DNA of 64,000 nt. Source: Sthenelais limicola. Lineage: Eukaryota > Annelida > Polychaeta > Phyllodocida > Sigalionidae. This document shows, piece by piece, positions 59,201 to 64,000 of this stretch. Within the stretch, counting starts at the first letter, position 1, and each line of letters opens with the position of its first letter. Below the pieces are notes generated by a model. The model was given only the letters and a program-made list of their open reading frames with translations. It was not told the DNA's origin and made no database searches. The position numbers and the translations under genes were made by a program. Where the stretch lies: assembly GCA_942159475.1 (NCBI GenBank), contig OW804095.1, forward strand, positions 94,811,740 to 94,875,739. Direction: 5' to 3'.

Positions 59201-62117
59201 GGGTAACTGTATAATAAAGTACAAAGTTTCTGTCATATTTGAAAAAATTAAGACTTGATTGATACTGACTTTTGCTTAATTCATAGATGTTATTAGGCAA
59301 GGGTGACAAAAGACCTATCAAGTTGATTTATAATTGTATATTGTATTTTATTCTCCATGTTTAAAGTAGGGTTTCTCACCTATTTCTACAATAAGTTATG
59401 TTATAAATATACCCCCGAGATAAAAAAAAAAAAGCCTCGCCTTTGTTGTTTATCATCAAGCGCCGTCAAATAAGTGTTCGAATATTATGTATATCCAAAG
59501 TTAATGAATGAATTGAATAAACAAAAAAGTGAAATAAGTGATAATTTCAATTTTCGCATGGAGCACGTATGGCCCTCTTTATCTTGAATGCATTAGTGTC
59601 TTTTATAAATAACAGCAACTTGTTACAACTTACCCAATCGAGCAGATTCGGACAACTGAAGTAAATCGAGTGGTCAGTTTATGACGACCGAGTGTGTTGC
59701 CAGCGTTCATGCTGCCAACTATTTGTACTCCCTCCAAGCCTACGAACTCCAGGTTAGAATCATAGAAACCTTTGTAGGTGAGTACCTGAAAGTAAGATTG
59801 GGCAGAGTTTAATAAGCCTTCATTTCTTATTTCTTAGAAAACTAGATACATCTCAAGCGATCCAATCTGATATAAAAAAACATCAGTTCATTTCAATAGA
59901 CAACATATTAGATGTAATCGTAGGTGTTAGAACAAATTCAATGATGATACTAATCAGTTTGTGAATAAAAAAAGTTTTTTTCTTTTCTTTATAAAGTCAC
60001 AGAACCCAAGAAGTTCTGCACAAATGGTAAAACAAATCATAACGTGAATAAAACTAACCTGTTGGAGGAAAGATATTAGTTGACTCGTTCCCCACTTGTC
60101 TGGTTTGGGAAGGTTGAGATCCTTAAGGTATAGCACAAGTCGCTCACAGTCTTTTGGTCTGTATACTCGGCCATTGTTAGTAGAGACTACCATACAGTTC
60201 TGGCTCAGCTTCTGGAGAATGTGTGATGGGTTGGTCTGTGCGCTGCAGTGCAGTGTTGCCACTTGCGTCGATCTCAGCTGGTCAAAACAGTGCCTTAATA
60301 ATAGTCTAGAAAAGGAAGACAATTCAGTAGAATAATCATATGGAAGATCTGCACTGCAGAAGCTAACTCAGATTCCTGTATTAAAAATGAAGAATACAAA
60401 CTCAATATATAATATATCTAATTAATTTCATGTTATTTTTTCACTGTATTTATCTTAATAAGCGGGAAAGTATATAATAATTTACGCCTAGGTGTTTGTT
60501 TTTTTTAAAAAAATCTTTATTCTTGTATAAGTAAGTATAATTATAGAGGTAGGCATATATTCTCCATTGCATTCCGGGATATAAATATCATTCTATCTTC
60601 CTCTCGTTCCAGATCTTCATTTTACCTTTCATATAACAGTATCCAAATCTACACCCAACATTTATATCACTAACATTTAACATTTTACAATCTCTCCCAA
60701 TGACGAACTCCCTCTTGTAATTGGTCAGTTGTGGAGAAGTTTAGAGTTTTGTAACAGCGGCTTTCCCATGTAAAAGCCTTTTATCCCCACAAGGAAATCT
60801 TATTTTACAATACATATATATCGACGGTTCTCCGGGAAACAAGGCAATGGCTATGTCTTAAAAACACTTACCCTTTTCCACAGCCCTCTGGACCAACAAT
60901 GAGGAATGGTTCTCGCAATTTGGACTCCAGCCACGGCATGAAGTAATCCAAACTTCTCTGTACCTCCGCAGTTCTAATGACGGGAGGTGAGCCCGACATC
61001 AAATCGTCGACTGTCAAATCATCAGTAGTCTGTAATATGTCAAACAAATTATATCTTTCAGTAGTAATTAACACGATATCATTGCTGCAGGTTGAAAAAG
61101 TGCAAGTAACCTTTATTCATGGAACATAAAACAACTTAAAACCAGCTAGAACATTCATGACGATCACAGACAATAGTTAACAAAGAATATGGTCACGAAC
61201 GTATATCACAGAGGTAAGATTTACTGATAAAGTATTATACCCAACCTTTTGGTAATTGTTGCCACGTATATATAGTACTTAAACATTTTTTAAGAGAACA
61301 TATATTTATTTTTTAATATTTATTTCTTTATAATCAAATTTCCAATTATACACAAAACACCAATTATAGGAAGGTTATTTGAGCTAGAAAAAAAATAACA
61401 CTGAACTTTAACGCAAGGAAGCAGGTAAGAACTGTGTTTACTTTTGCTGATATGAATTGTTTGGTCTAATTTGTGACTTTCCTTTCTAAATTAAGGGATC
61501 CCGTTGGGGTTCCACTGGAATCGCTATTGTATTGTTTTATCTAAGGACCTTCAGTGCATGTAGACGACATAATGGTACCCTGGCACATTTCTAAGCTATT
61601 ATACAGAACCCATCATCTAAAAACTAAACATTATCACAATAAAGACTTAGCAGCGCTTGGTAAACGGGCGCAACTTACGAACTCGTCACTCGGATCAAGT
61701 CTAAGTGATATGCTTTTTCCTATGACCTGGAATCATCGTGAACCAACGATTGTCATTCAGTATTGAAACAAGAAACCAAATGATAATCAGGAAAGCATAA
61801 CTTGGAAATATCTTTAAATTTCTGATGAAACAGGCAAAGGATGAAATGAAAAACAATCGAGAACCAAGTTTGGCACTGACATGATAAACATCGTGGATAA
61901 ATGGGTATTTGTCCATTGGCTGGAAATGAAGCAAATGAATATTAGCTTTAGGATAACCCTTAATTATCTTGATTGGCACACAATAAAGTTACATTTATAG
62001 CTGGTATGTATAGCCTACCTGCATGGTGTAAGTCATAAGACGACCAGAACGTCTATCATAACAAGTATCAAGTGGACGACGGGGATCAGGTGGCGGCTCG
62101 CCTGTCCATGAGAATAC
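32092..62117 (-). CDS. DYNC2H1: cytoplasmic dynein 2 heavy chain 1, C-terminal 2,086 residues (37 exons), 5' end outside the window
   Basis: The motor subunit of dynein-2 uses ATP to carry intraflagellar-transport trains from the ciliary tip back to the base. The exons join in phase into 6,261 nt including the stop. Fragment residues: pre-AAA3 linker 1-33; AAA3 with P-loop GPEGCGKG (79-86) and Walker-B region [14 protein letters not shown]4 with P-loop GRSGVGRR and Walker [11 protein letters not shown]; stalk coiled coils and microtubule-binding tip about 670-970; AAA5 ([16 protein letters not shown]); AAA6 ([37 protein letters not shown]); C-terminal domain to [19 protein letters not shown]. 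The match to vertebrate DYNC2H1 is dense throughout and sets it apart from DYNC1H1 and the axonemal dyneins. The vertebrate protein is about 4,300 residues, so roughly the first half lies beyond the right edge. No frameshift or stop is seen in the exons. One GC-AG intron and one possible 24-nt micro-exon occur. Confidence 0.97.
33560..33579 (+). repeat. LINE-like 3' tail, (GAATT)n
   Basis: Four GAATT-type units lie 7 bp past the end of exon w36, preceded by TTTAGGTACAAATAAATGATATGCT. This is the form of a truncated LINE insertion in plus orientation, antisense to the dynein gene. Confidence 0.4.
33587..33785 (-). CDS. DYNC2H1: DYNC2H1 exon w36
   Basis: C-terminal domain ([30 protein letters not shown], ending MAWIPK). 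Enters in phase 2 and leaves in phase 0. A LINE-like GAATT repeat begins 7 bp after its donor. Confidence 0.95.
34086..34285 (-). CDS. DYNC2H1: DYNC2H1 exon w35
   Basis: C-terminal domain helices ([38 protein letters not shown]). Phase 0 in, phase 2 out. Confidence 0.95.
34855..35100 (+). repeat. tRNA-SINE-like insertion in a DYNC2H1 intron
   Basis: TAGTCAAGTGC (34866-34876) fits a pol III A box. GGTTGAGTCC (34912-34921) fits a B box short by one base, at tRNA-like spacing. It lies antisense to the gene, and its right end is uncertain. Confidence 0.35.
35402..35617 (-). CDS. DYNC2H1: DYNC2H1 exon w34
   Basis: 72 codons, phase 0 at both ends. It carries [20 protein letters not shown] and [11 protein letters not shown], the helical part of the C-terminal domain. 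Confidence 0.95.
36118..36339 (-). CDS. DYNC2H1: DYNC2H1 exon w33
   Basis: 74 codons, phase 0 at both ends ([38 protein letters not shown]). The YFGLPxNIxRSxQR block is a dynein C-terminal hallmark. Confidence 0.96.
37292..37482 (-). CDS. DYNC2H1: DYNC2H1 exon w32
   Basis: Starts in phase 1 with [20 protein letters not shown], the AIYGGRxxxxxD block that opens the C-terminal domain. Leaves in phase 0. Confidence 0.95.
37717..37740 (-). CDS. DYNC2H1: possible DYNC2H1 24-nt micro-exon (alternative)
   Basis: Between w31 and w32, both at phase-1 junctions, lies a CTCTCTGCAG acceptor, 24 nt and a GTAATG donor. Inclusion would add eight residues (GYFQDDYL) without changing frame. The constitutive join also makes good protein, so this would be an optional cassette. 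Support is only splice signals and frame. Confidence 0.45.
37834..37924 (-). CDS. DYNC2H1: DYNC2H1 exon w31
   Basis: [20 protein letters not shown], then LLARTGNS. Conserved helix after AAA6; phase 0 in, phase 1 out. Confidence 0.95.
38120..38275 (-). CDS. DYNC2H1: DYNC2H1 exon w30
   Basis: 52 codons, phase 0 at both ends. It includes [15 protein letters not shown] and [20 protein letters not shown], the LxWFHxxxxERRxxxPxGW dynein signature completed by the next exon. Confidence 0.96.
38772..38882 (-). CDS. DYNC2H1: DYNC2H1 exon w29
   Basis: 37 codons, phase 0 at both ends. AAA6 block [20 protein letters not shown], then SIKITYE, conserved in all dynein heavy chains. Confidence 0.96.
39053..39178 (-). 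CDS. DYNC2H1: DYNC2H1 exon w28 (GC donor)
   Basis: 42 codons, AAA6 ([37 protein letters not shown]). It ends ...LEK and is followed by GCAAGT rather than GT, a GC-AG intron; the next exon joins in frame. Confidence 0.95.
39440..39890 (-). other. GC-rich insert with a 134-codon open frame inside a DYNC2H1 intron
   Basis: The intron contains a block richer in G and C than its flanks, including a CRE-like TGACGTCA and a run of about 15 C (G on the minus strand). The minus strand is open for 134 codons (for example [20 protein letters not shown]). No known domain is apparent. It looks like an inserted repeat or retroposed sequence; translation is doubtful. Confidence 0.3.
39982..40145 (-). CDS. 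DYNC2H1: DYNC2H1 exon w27
   Basis: AAA6 nucleotide-pocket region ([34 protein letters not shown]). The degenerate P-loop SAGADPS is usual for AAA6. Phase 1 in, phase 0 out. Confidence 0.96.
41363..41567 (-). CDS. DYNC2H1: DYNC2H1 exon w26
   Basis: Leads into AAA6: [40 protein letters not shown] and [14 protein letters not shown]. Phase 0 in, phase 1 out. Confidence 0.96.
41878..42440. repeat. GATA/GATG microsatellite with higher-order units in a DYNC2H1 intron
   Basis: GATA and GATG tetranucleotides (GATAGATGGATGG) are broken at least five times by CACACACAACTCATAGATAG or close variants (near 42,087, 42,214, 42,283, 42,337 and 42,379). The tract starts with AATAAT repeats and ends in a GA-rich part. 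It is antisense-neutral and intronic. Confidence 0.85.
43191..43301 (-). CDS. DYNC2H1: DYNC2H1 exon w25
   Basis: 37 codons, phase 0 at both ends ([30 protein letters not shown]). AAA5-AAA6 linker, matching the EWxxFxG...W block of the family. Confidence 0.95.
43625..43780 (-). CDS. DYNC2H1: DYNC2H1 exon w24
   Basis: 52 codons, phase 0 at both ends. [20 protein letters not shown], then FALHMSHGM, the conserved helix after AAA5. Confidence 0.95.
43989..44132 (-). CDS. DYNC2H1: DYNC2H1 exon w23
   Basis: 48 codons, phase 0 at both ends. [20 protein letters not shown] and [10 protein letters not shown]; the INNMYRFSL block is typical of the family. Confidence 0.96.
44399..44533 (-). CDS. DYNC2H1: DYNC2H1 exon w22
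   Basis: 45 codons, phase 0 at both ends. Helical segment with [20 protein letters not shown] (AAA5-AAA6 strut). Confidence 0.94.
44653..44772 (-). CDS. DYNC2H1: DYNC2H1 exon w21
   Basis: 40 codons, phase 0 at both ends. Begins [20 protein letters not shown], the conserved start of the long helix after AAA5. Confidence 0.95.
45463..45626 (-). CDS. DYNC2H1: DYNC2H1 exon w20
   Basis: AAA5: [36 protein letters not shown] and [16 protein letters not shown]. Sensor-type strand and TRxPxPxxPP block. Phase 1 in, phase 0 out. Confidence 0.96.
45859..45876 (+). repeat. LINE-like 3' tail, (GAATT)n
   Basis: TGAATTGAATTGAA follows CATCTGCTGCAAAAAGGAAT, about 16 bp from exon w19's donor. Same type of tail and orientation as the one at 33,560. 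Confidence 0.4.
45892..46015 (-). CDS. DYNC2H1: DYNC2H1 exon w19
   Basis: AAA5: [20 protein letters not shown] and [15 protein letters not shown]. Phase 0 in, phase 1 out. Confidence 0.95.
46219..46317 (-). CDS. DYNC2H1: DYNC2H1 exon w18
   Basis: 33 codons, phase 0 at both ends. AAA5: [20 protein letters not shown] and LEVINQQ. Confidence 0.95.
47746..47997 (-). CDS. DYNC2H1: DYNC2H1 exon w17
   Basis: 84 codons, phase 0 at both ends. End of stalk CC2 into AAA5: [20 protein letters not shown] and [20 protein letters not shown]. Its upstream intron holds the DIRS insertion. Confidence 0.97.
48032..48132 (+). repeat. dispersed repeat, copy B
   Basis: About 100 bp homologous to 14915-15017 (opposite strand), starting 35 bp upstream of exon w17's acceptor. 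It has the phrase TGATCCAACGTTTCGCTCTC, often seen in animal interspersed repeats. Family not identified. Confidence 0.6.
48213..48584. mobile_element. foldback element with 87-bp inverted arms, related to the DIRS ends
   Basis: Arms 48213-48299 and 48498-48584 are inverted copies with two mismatches in 87 bp, around a 198-bp centre. The inner part of the arm (ATGTCGAGGACATCACGG...GTGGTACGA) resembles the terminal repeat of the DIRS next door (ATGTCTCGTCCTATCACG). Beyond the left arm the centre continues CATGAGATCACGCATGCGCA, matching the DIRS 5' end. It looks like a non-coding deletion derivative of a related DIRS family, in opposite orientation, abutting the larger element. Confidence 0.7.
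48858..49867 (-). pseudogene. DIRS tyrosine recombinase, frameshifted
   Basis: The N-terminal core-binding part ([17 protein letters not shown]) and catalytic part are recognisable. The first Arg is in SAQRGQT. The HxxR box reads AYSTRGA, with Tyr where the family normally has His. The C-terminal FARFY carries the Tyr nucleophile. The frame shifts between 49,170 and 49,280 and again just before the FARFY box. Its start overlaps the end of the RNase H frame by about 20 bp. Ends at TAA 48860-48858. Confidence 0.85.
49848..50849 (-). pseudogene. DIRS RNase H domain and following conserved region
   Basis: This is the longest intact frame of the element, 333 codons. RNase H residues are visible in order: [14 protein letters not shown] (first Asp), NVKELAAV (Glu), [13 protein letters not shown] (second Asp) and [10 protein letters not shown] (last Asp). 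Behind it comes the DIRS-specific block [11 protein letters not shown] and [19 protein letters not shown]. It would be translated as the end of the reverse transcriptase polyprotein, which is broken upstream. Confidence 0.88.
50850..51640 (-). pseudogene. DIRS reverse transcriptase, frameshift plus stop
   Basis: Fingers and palm motifs are readable: [14 protein letters not shown], then (after a one-base shift near 51,385) VHYEHFKM and [13 protein letters not shown] (first catalytic Asp), MPMGLACAP, and the catalytic box YIDDS. A TGA interrupts the frame between KFLRFR and the [10 protein letters not shown] motif, near 51,225. The combination rules out a working polymerase. Confidence 0.88.
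51721..53252 (-). pseudogene. DIRS gag-like ORF, frameshifted
   Basis: An ATG at 53252-53250 opens [14 protein letters not shown]. The protein continues through three frames, with shifts near 52,780 and 52,420. It has an acidic, low-complexity middle ([18 protein letters not shown]), a helical core ([20 protein letters not shown]) and a Gly/Arg/Gln-rich tail with a run of Gln. At the end a run of about 15 C on the plus strand encodes glycines. No zinc knuckle is seen, as usual for DIRS gag. Confidence 0.75.
53642..53855 (-). CDS. DYNC2H1: DYNC2H1 exon w16
   Basis: Second stalk helix CC2: [20 protein letters not shown] and [15 protein letters not shown], heptad-like and charged. Phase 2 in, phase 0 out. 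The following intron (53,641-47,998) is the largest found and carries the DIRS and foldback elements. Confidence 0.96.
54130..54251 (-). CDS. DYNC2H1: DYNC2H1 exon w15
   Basis: [20 protein letters not shown] and [13 protein letters not shown]: end of the microtubule-binding tip and start of CC2. Phase 0 in, phase 2 out. Confidence 0.95.
54769..54892 (-). CDS. DYNC2H1: DYNC2H1 exon w14
   Basis: Microtubule-binding domain: [31 protein letters not shown]. Phase 2 in, phase 0 out. Confidence 0.95.
55197..55471 (-). CDS. DYNC2H1: DYNC2H1 exon w13
   Basis: End of stalk helix CC1 ([20 protein letters not shown]) into the microtubule-binding tip ([31 protein letters not shown]). The LRxPPxxIRDIL block is diagnostic for dynein-2. 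Phase 0 in, phase 2 out. Confidence 0.97.
55894..56031 (-). CDS. DYNC2H1: DYNC2H1 exon w12
   Basis: 46 codons of stalk helix CC1 ([32 protein letters not shown]), phase 0 at both ends. Confidence 0.95.
56162..56401 (-). CDS. DYNC2H1: DYNC2H1 exon w11
   Basis: 80 codons, phase 0 at both ends. End of AAA4 ([30 protein letters not shown]) into the stalk base ([14 protein letters not shown]). The ATPRRYM box is conserved. Confidence 0.95.
56514..56656 (-). CDS. DYNC2H1: DYNC2H1 exon w10
   Basis: AAA4 sensor I strand ([12 protein letters not shown]), then [18 protein letters not shown]. Phase 1 in, phase 0 out. Confidence 0.95.
57001..57223 (-). CDS. DYNC2H1: DYNC2H1 exon w9
   Basis: AAA4 Walker [21 protein letters not shown], then [20 protein letters not shown]. 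Phase 0 in, phase 1 out. Confidence 0.97.
57433..57665 (-). CDS. DYNC2H1: DYNC2H1 exon w8
   Basis: AAA4 P-loop [20 protein letters not shown], then [17 protein letters not shown]. The Lys of a normal P-loop is Arg (GVGRR), as in vertebrate DYNC2H1. Phase 1 in, phase 0 out. Confidence 0.97.
57860..57994 (-). CDS. DYNC2H1: DYNC2H1 exon w7
   Basis: AAA3-AAA4 linker: [40 protein letters not shown]. Phase 1 at both ends. Confidence 0.95.
58356..58612 (-). CDS. DYNC2H1: DYNC2H1 exon w6
   Basis: AAA3 helical lid: [40 protein letters not shown]. Phase 2 in, phase 1 out. Confidence 0.96.
59051..59206 (-). CDS. DYNC2H1: DYNC2H1 exon w5
   Basis: AAA3: [32 protein letters not shown]. Phase 2 at both ends. 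Confidence 0.95.
59634..59785 (-). CDS. DYNC2H1: DYNC2H1 exon w4
   Basis: AAA3 sensor I strand and following helix: [50 protein letters not shown]. Phase 0 in, phase 2 out. Confidence 0.96.
60059..60305 (-). CDS. DYNC2H1: DYNC2H1 exon w3
   Basis: AAA3 with Walker-B region: [58 protein letters not shown]. Phase 2 in, phase 0 out. Confidence 0.96.
60872..61029 (-). CDS. DYNC2H1: DYNC2H1 exon w2
   Basis: Linker to AAA3 plus its P-loop ([29 protein letters not shown]). The exon ends inside the P-loop; Gly replaces the usual Ser/Thr after Lys, as in vertebrate DYNC2H1. Phase 0 in, phase 2 out. Confidence 0.97.
62019..62117 (-). CDS. DYNC2H1: DYNC2H1 exon w1, first exon found in the window
   Basis: 33 codons, phase 0 at both ends ([30 protein letters not shown]), just before AAA3. 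Donor GTAGGC. By alignment to the roughly 4,300-residue vertebrate protein it is near residue 2,220. The preceding intron extends at least 1.9 kb to the window edge. Confidence 0.88.
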
Positions 62118-62795
62118 CTATGGAAAATGGAACAATTCACCATCAAACTAATATCATGGGTCACATAAGATGGGTCACATATCAATTATTTCCCGAAAAT
62201 TACACAATTGTGATAAGTTTCAAGCCGAGAAAAAAAGGTTACAATACAGATTTAAGTAATACATGGAAATAAAAGTTTTTACAAAAAAAGTTAACGATAA
62301 TTTACATTATTTCAAAAAGTTGATGCACCTCCTCCCTCCTAGAATGTTTAAACAAGCATAGACATATGTCATATGTGAACTTCTCATGGGTCTACATGTA
62401 AATGTAATGAATAATGTAATCAACAAAAATAATAACACACGACAACGGTGTACATTAAGAATGTGTAACAATATACATGTTAGCATTACTGCACAATGTA
62501 CTCATATTTGTGCTAATACTTGTAGGAATAAAAAATTAATACTCATATTGACACACATATATATATATATTTTTTTAAAAACAGTTGACAGTGAGGTATT
62601 GGATACCCACGTCTGAGGAACATTCTACTCCTCAGTGACATGGTAGTACTACTGCTGTAAAGGTCTGTGTCTTTTTCGTCTGATCAACACATATATGTTA
62701 ATAGAATGCAGTTGCTATACCTTATTGCGTCATAAGTATACATCCCCAAAATTTTAATTCAATATCTCTTACCAGTATGAAGGCTAACGCCACAT
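62118..62795. other. DYNC2H1 intron, no exon recognised
   Basis: AT-rich sequence with a TA run near 62,555-62,570. A 36-nt in-frame candidate at about 62,771-62,806 was rejected because its acceptor lies inside the LTR-like unit. Confidence 0.45.
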
Positions 62796-63013
62796 TGTTA
62801 TTAATTAGCTGTGATTGGACGGCTCCACCGTCCAATCAGACAGGGAGGCTCACCTGACCGCAAGCCTCCCCTATTATATAAGGGTCTCTCTGACCCCTCA
62901 TTATTCAGTTACCTGCCTAATTAGACCAAGGTTACACCATCACGTTGTTACCTGTACCAGGAATAAATACATCTTTAAACTTCATTACCTTTTGTGTTAC
63001 CCTAGTTGTAACA
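62796..63013 (+). mobile_element. LTR-like unit with adjacent primer-binding-site-like sequence
   Basis: The 218-bp unit begins TGTTA and ends TAACA, the inverted ends expected of an LTR. It has a TATA box (TATATAAG, 62875-62882) and AATAAA (62962-62967) at the right spacing for U3-R-U5. Directly after it, TGGTGGAGAACCC (63017-63029) starts with TGG like a tRNA primer-binding site. No second LTR and no gag-pol is seen, so this is a single LTR with a scrap of internal sequence. It lies in an intron, antisense to DYNC2H1. Confidence 0.6.
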
Positions 63014-63220
63014 TATTGGTGGAGAACCCTTAATATTCCAGTACCTCAACACACAGATTCTAAGATATACTCAACTCATATTACTTATAGTAGTACTAGT
63101 AGAAGTATCCAACTCATATTCCTCATTACAGTACTTGTAGAATGTATCATAATGATACCGTATGAGGTAAATTCCCTTAAATGCTTAGATTGATGAAACT
63201 AATTGATAAATCACGCTAAG

Positions 63221-63242
63221 GTATGTACATATGTATGTATAC

Positions 63243-63273
<31 letters not shown>

Positions 63274-63599
63274 TACATGTATGTATGTATGTATGTATGT
63301 ATGTATGTATGTATGTATGTATGTATGTATGTATGTATGTATGTATGTATGTATGTATGTATGTATGTATGTATGTATGTATGTATGTATGTATGTATGT
63401 ATGTATGTATGTATGTATGTATGTATGTATGTATGTATGTATGTATGTATGTATGTATGTATGTATGTATGTATGTATGTATGTATGTATGTATGTATGT
63501 ATGTATGTATGTATGTATGTATGTATGTATGTATGTATGTATGTATGTATGTATGTATGTATGTATGTATGTATGTATGTATGTATGTATGTATGTATG
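63221..63599. repeat. (ATGT)n microsatellite
   Basis: An impure start (TATGTACATATGTATGTATACATATG) leads to about 325 bp of uninterrupted ATGT units from about 63,274. All six frames stay open across it (repeating YVCM and IHTY), so frames called here are artefacts. Confidence 0.98.
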
Positions 63600-64000
63600 C
63601 AAGATACTCCATTACAAACATAAACTGAAACATGTGTGATCTTAAGAAACAAAAAACATTTCTATATTTATGTCGTTGAAAAGCTTTTGAATGCAATGAA
63701 CATCAACAGTCAATATTTCCCAACATAATGCCTATGATCAGGAGACGTGAAACAGTAAAACAAATATACATACACCTCAAGGAAGGTGAAAGGAAATCAA
63801 GAGAGGTGAGTGACATTATGAGGTGAAGCAATACGAAAAGGAGAGGTGAAGTGAAACTGAAGTGAAGTGAAAAAACGGTAATATGAAACGAAAAATATGC
63901 CTATAGTATACTTGTAATGTTAAATACTAAATCAAAATAAAACACATGAGAAGTAAAAATATAATGCCATGGAGCATTTGCTCAAAAGAAAAAAGGGAAG
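63600..64000. other. DYNC2H1 intron, nothing recognised
   Basis: AT-rich with a stretch of AGGTGAAG-type repeats (about 63,780-63,870). No exon of the dynein gene could be identified. Confidence 0.45.

Noticed and set aside
62771..62806. 36-nt in-frame exon candidate upstream of DYNC2H1 exon w1
   Set aside because: Its acceptor lies inside the LTR-like unit, which begins at 62796, so the match to splice signals is probably chance.
63203..63652. Six long open frames of 128-161 codons on both strands
   Set aside because: They are translations of the ATGT microsatellite, which has no stop in any frame.

Overview
The window is animal genomic DNA. Genes are split into many short GT-AG exons, introns run from about 0.2 to 6 kb, the sequence is AT-rich, and simple repeats and transposon remains are plentiful. 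A tyrosine-recombinase (DIRS) retroelement, hAT-like and TTAA-type elements, a cysteine-rich metallothionein and frequent TAGGCCTA palindromes suggest a marine invertebrate. An echinoderm or close relative is my guess; the sequence alone does not prove it.

The right half (32.1-62.1 kb, minus strand) is the 3' half of one gene, the cytoplasmic dynein-2 heavy chain DYNC2H1, the retrograde motor of intraflagellar transport. I could place 37 exons whose splice phases agree throughout. They encode 2,086 residues: the linker before AAA3, AAA3, AAA4, the stalk with the microtubule-binding tip, AAA5, AAA6 and the C-terminal domain to the stop codon. The first roughly 2,200 residues lie beyond the right edge. 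A further 24-nt in-frame micro-exon may be alternatively spliced.

The largest intron (53.6-48.0 kb) holds a decayed DIRS element (gag-like, reverse transcriptase, RNase H and tyrosine recombinase frames with frameshifts and a stop). It is bounded by 46-bp inverted terminal repeats. Directly beside it is a foldback element with 87-bp arms related to the DIRS ends. Other introns carry a GATA/GATG satellite, LINE-like tails, a GC-rich insert and a tRNA-SINE-like segment. Upstream of the first exon found are a single LTR-like unit and a long ATGT microsatellite.

The left half (1-32 kb) is sparse. The one secure gene is a three-exon metallothionein (25.4-22.2 kb, minus strand) with a TATA box and two metal-response elements. 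The left edge has a probable signal-peptide exon of a gene leaving the window. There is a possible internal exon at 7.5-7.7 kb and a 238-codon open frame at 18 kb, both unidentified. Repeats here include a TTAA MITE (20.1 kb), a 1,041-bp CAGGGGCGG-ended element with 5-bp target duplications (28.2 kb), a compound foldback around a TA microsatellite (7.3 kb) and several SINE-like segments.

Metallothionein and DYNC2H1 lie on the same strand about 6.7 kb apart, and nothing suggests a functional link. I found no rRNA gene, intact tRNA gene or CRISPR array. The notable signals are the DIRS/foldback pair, the dynein micro-exon, a poly(A) signal starting just after the dynein stop codon, and the divergent metallothionein.
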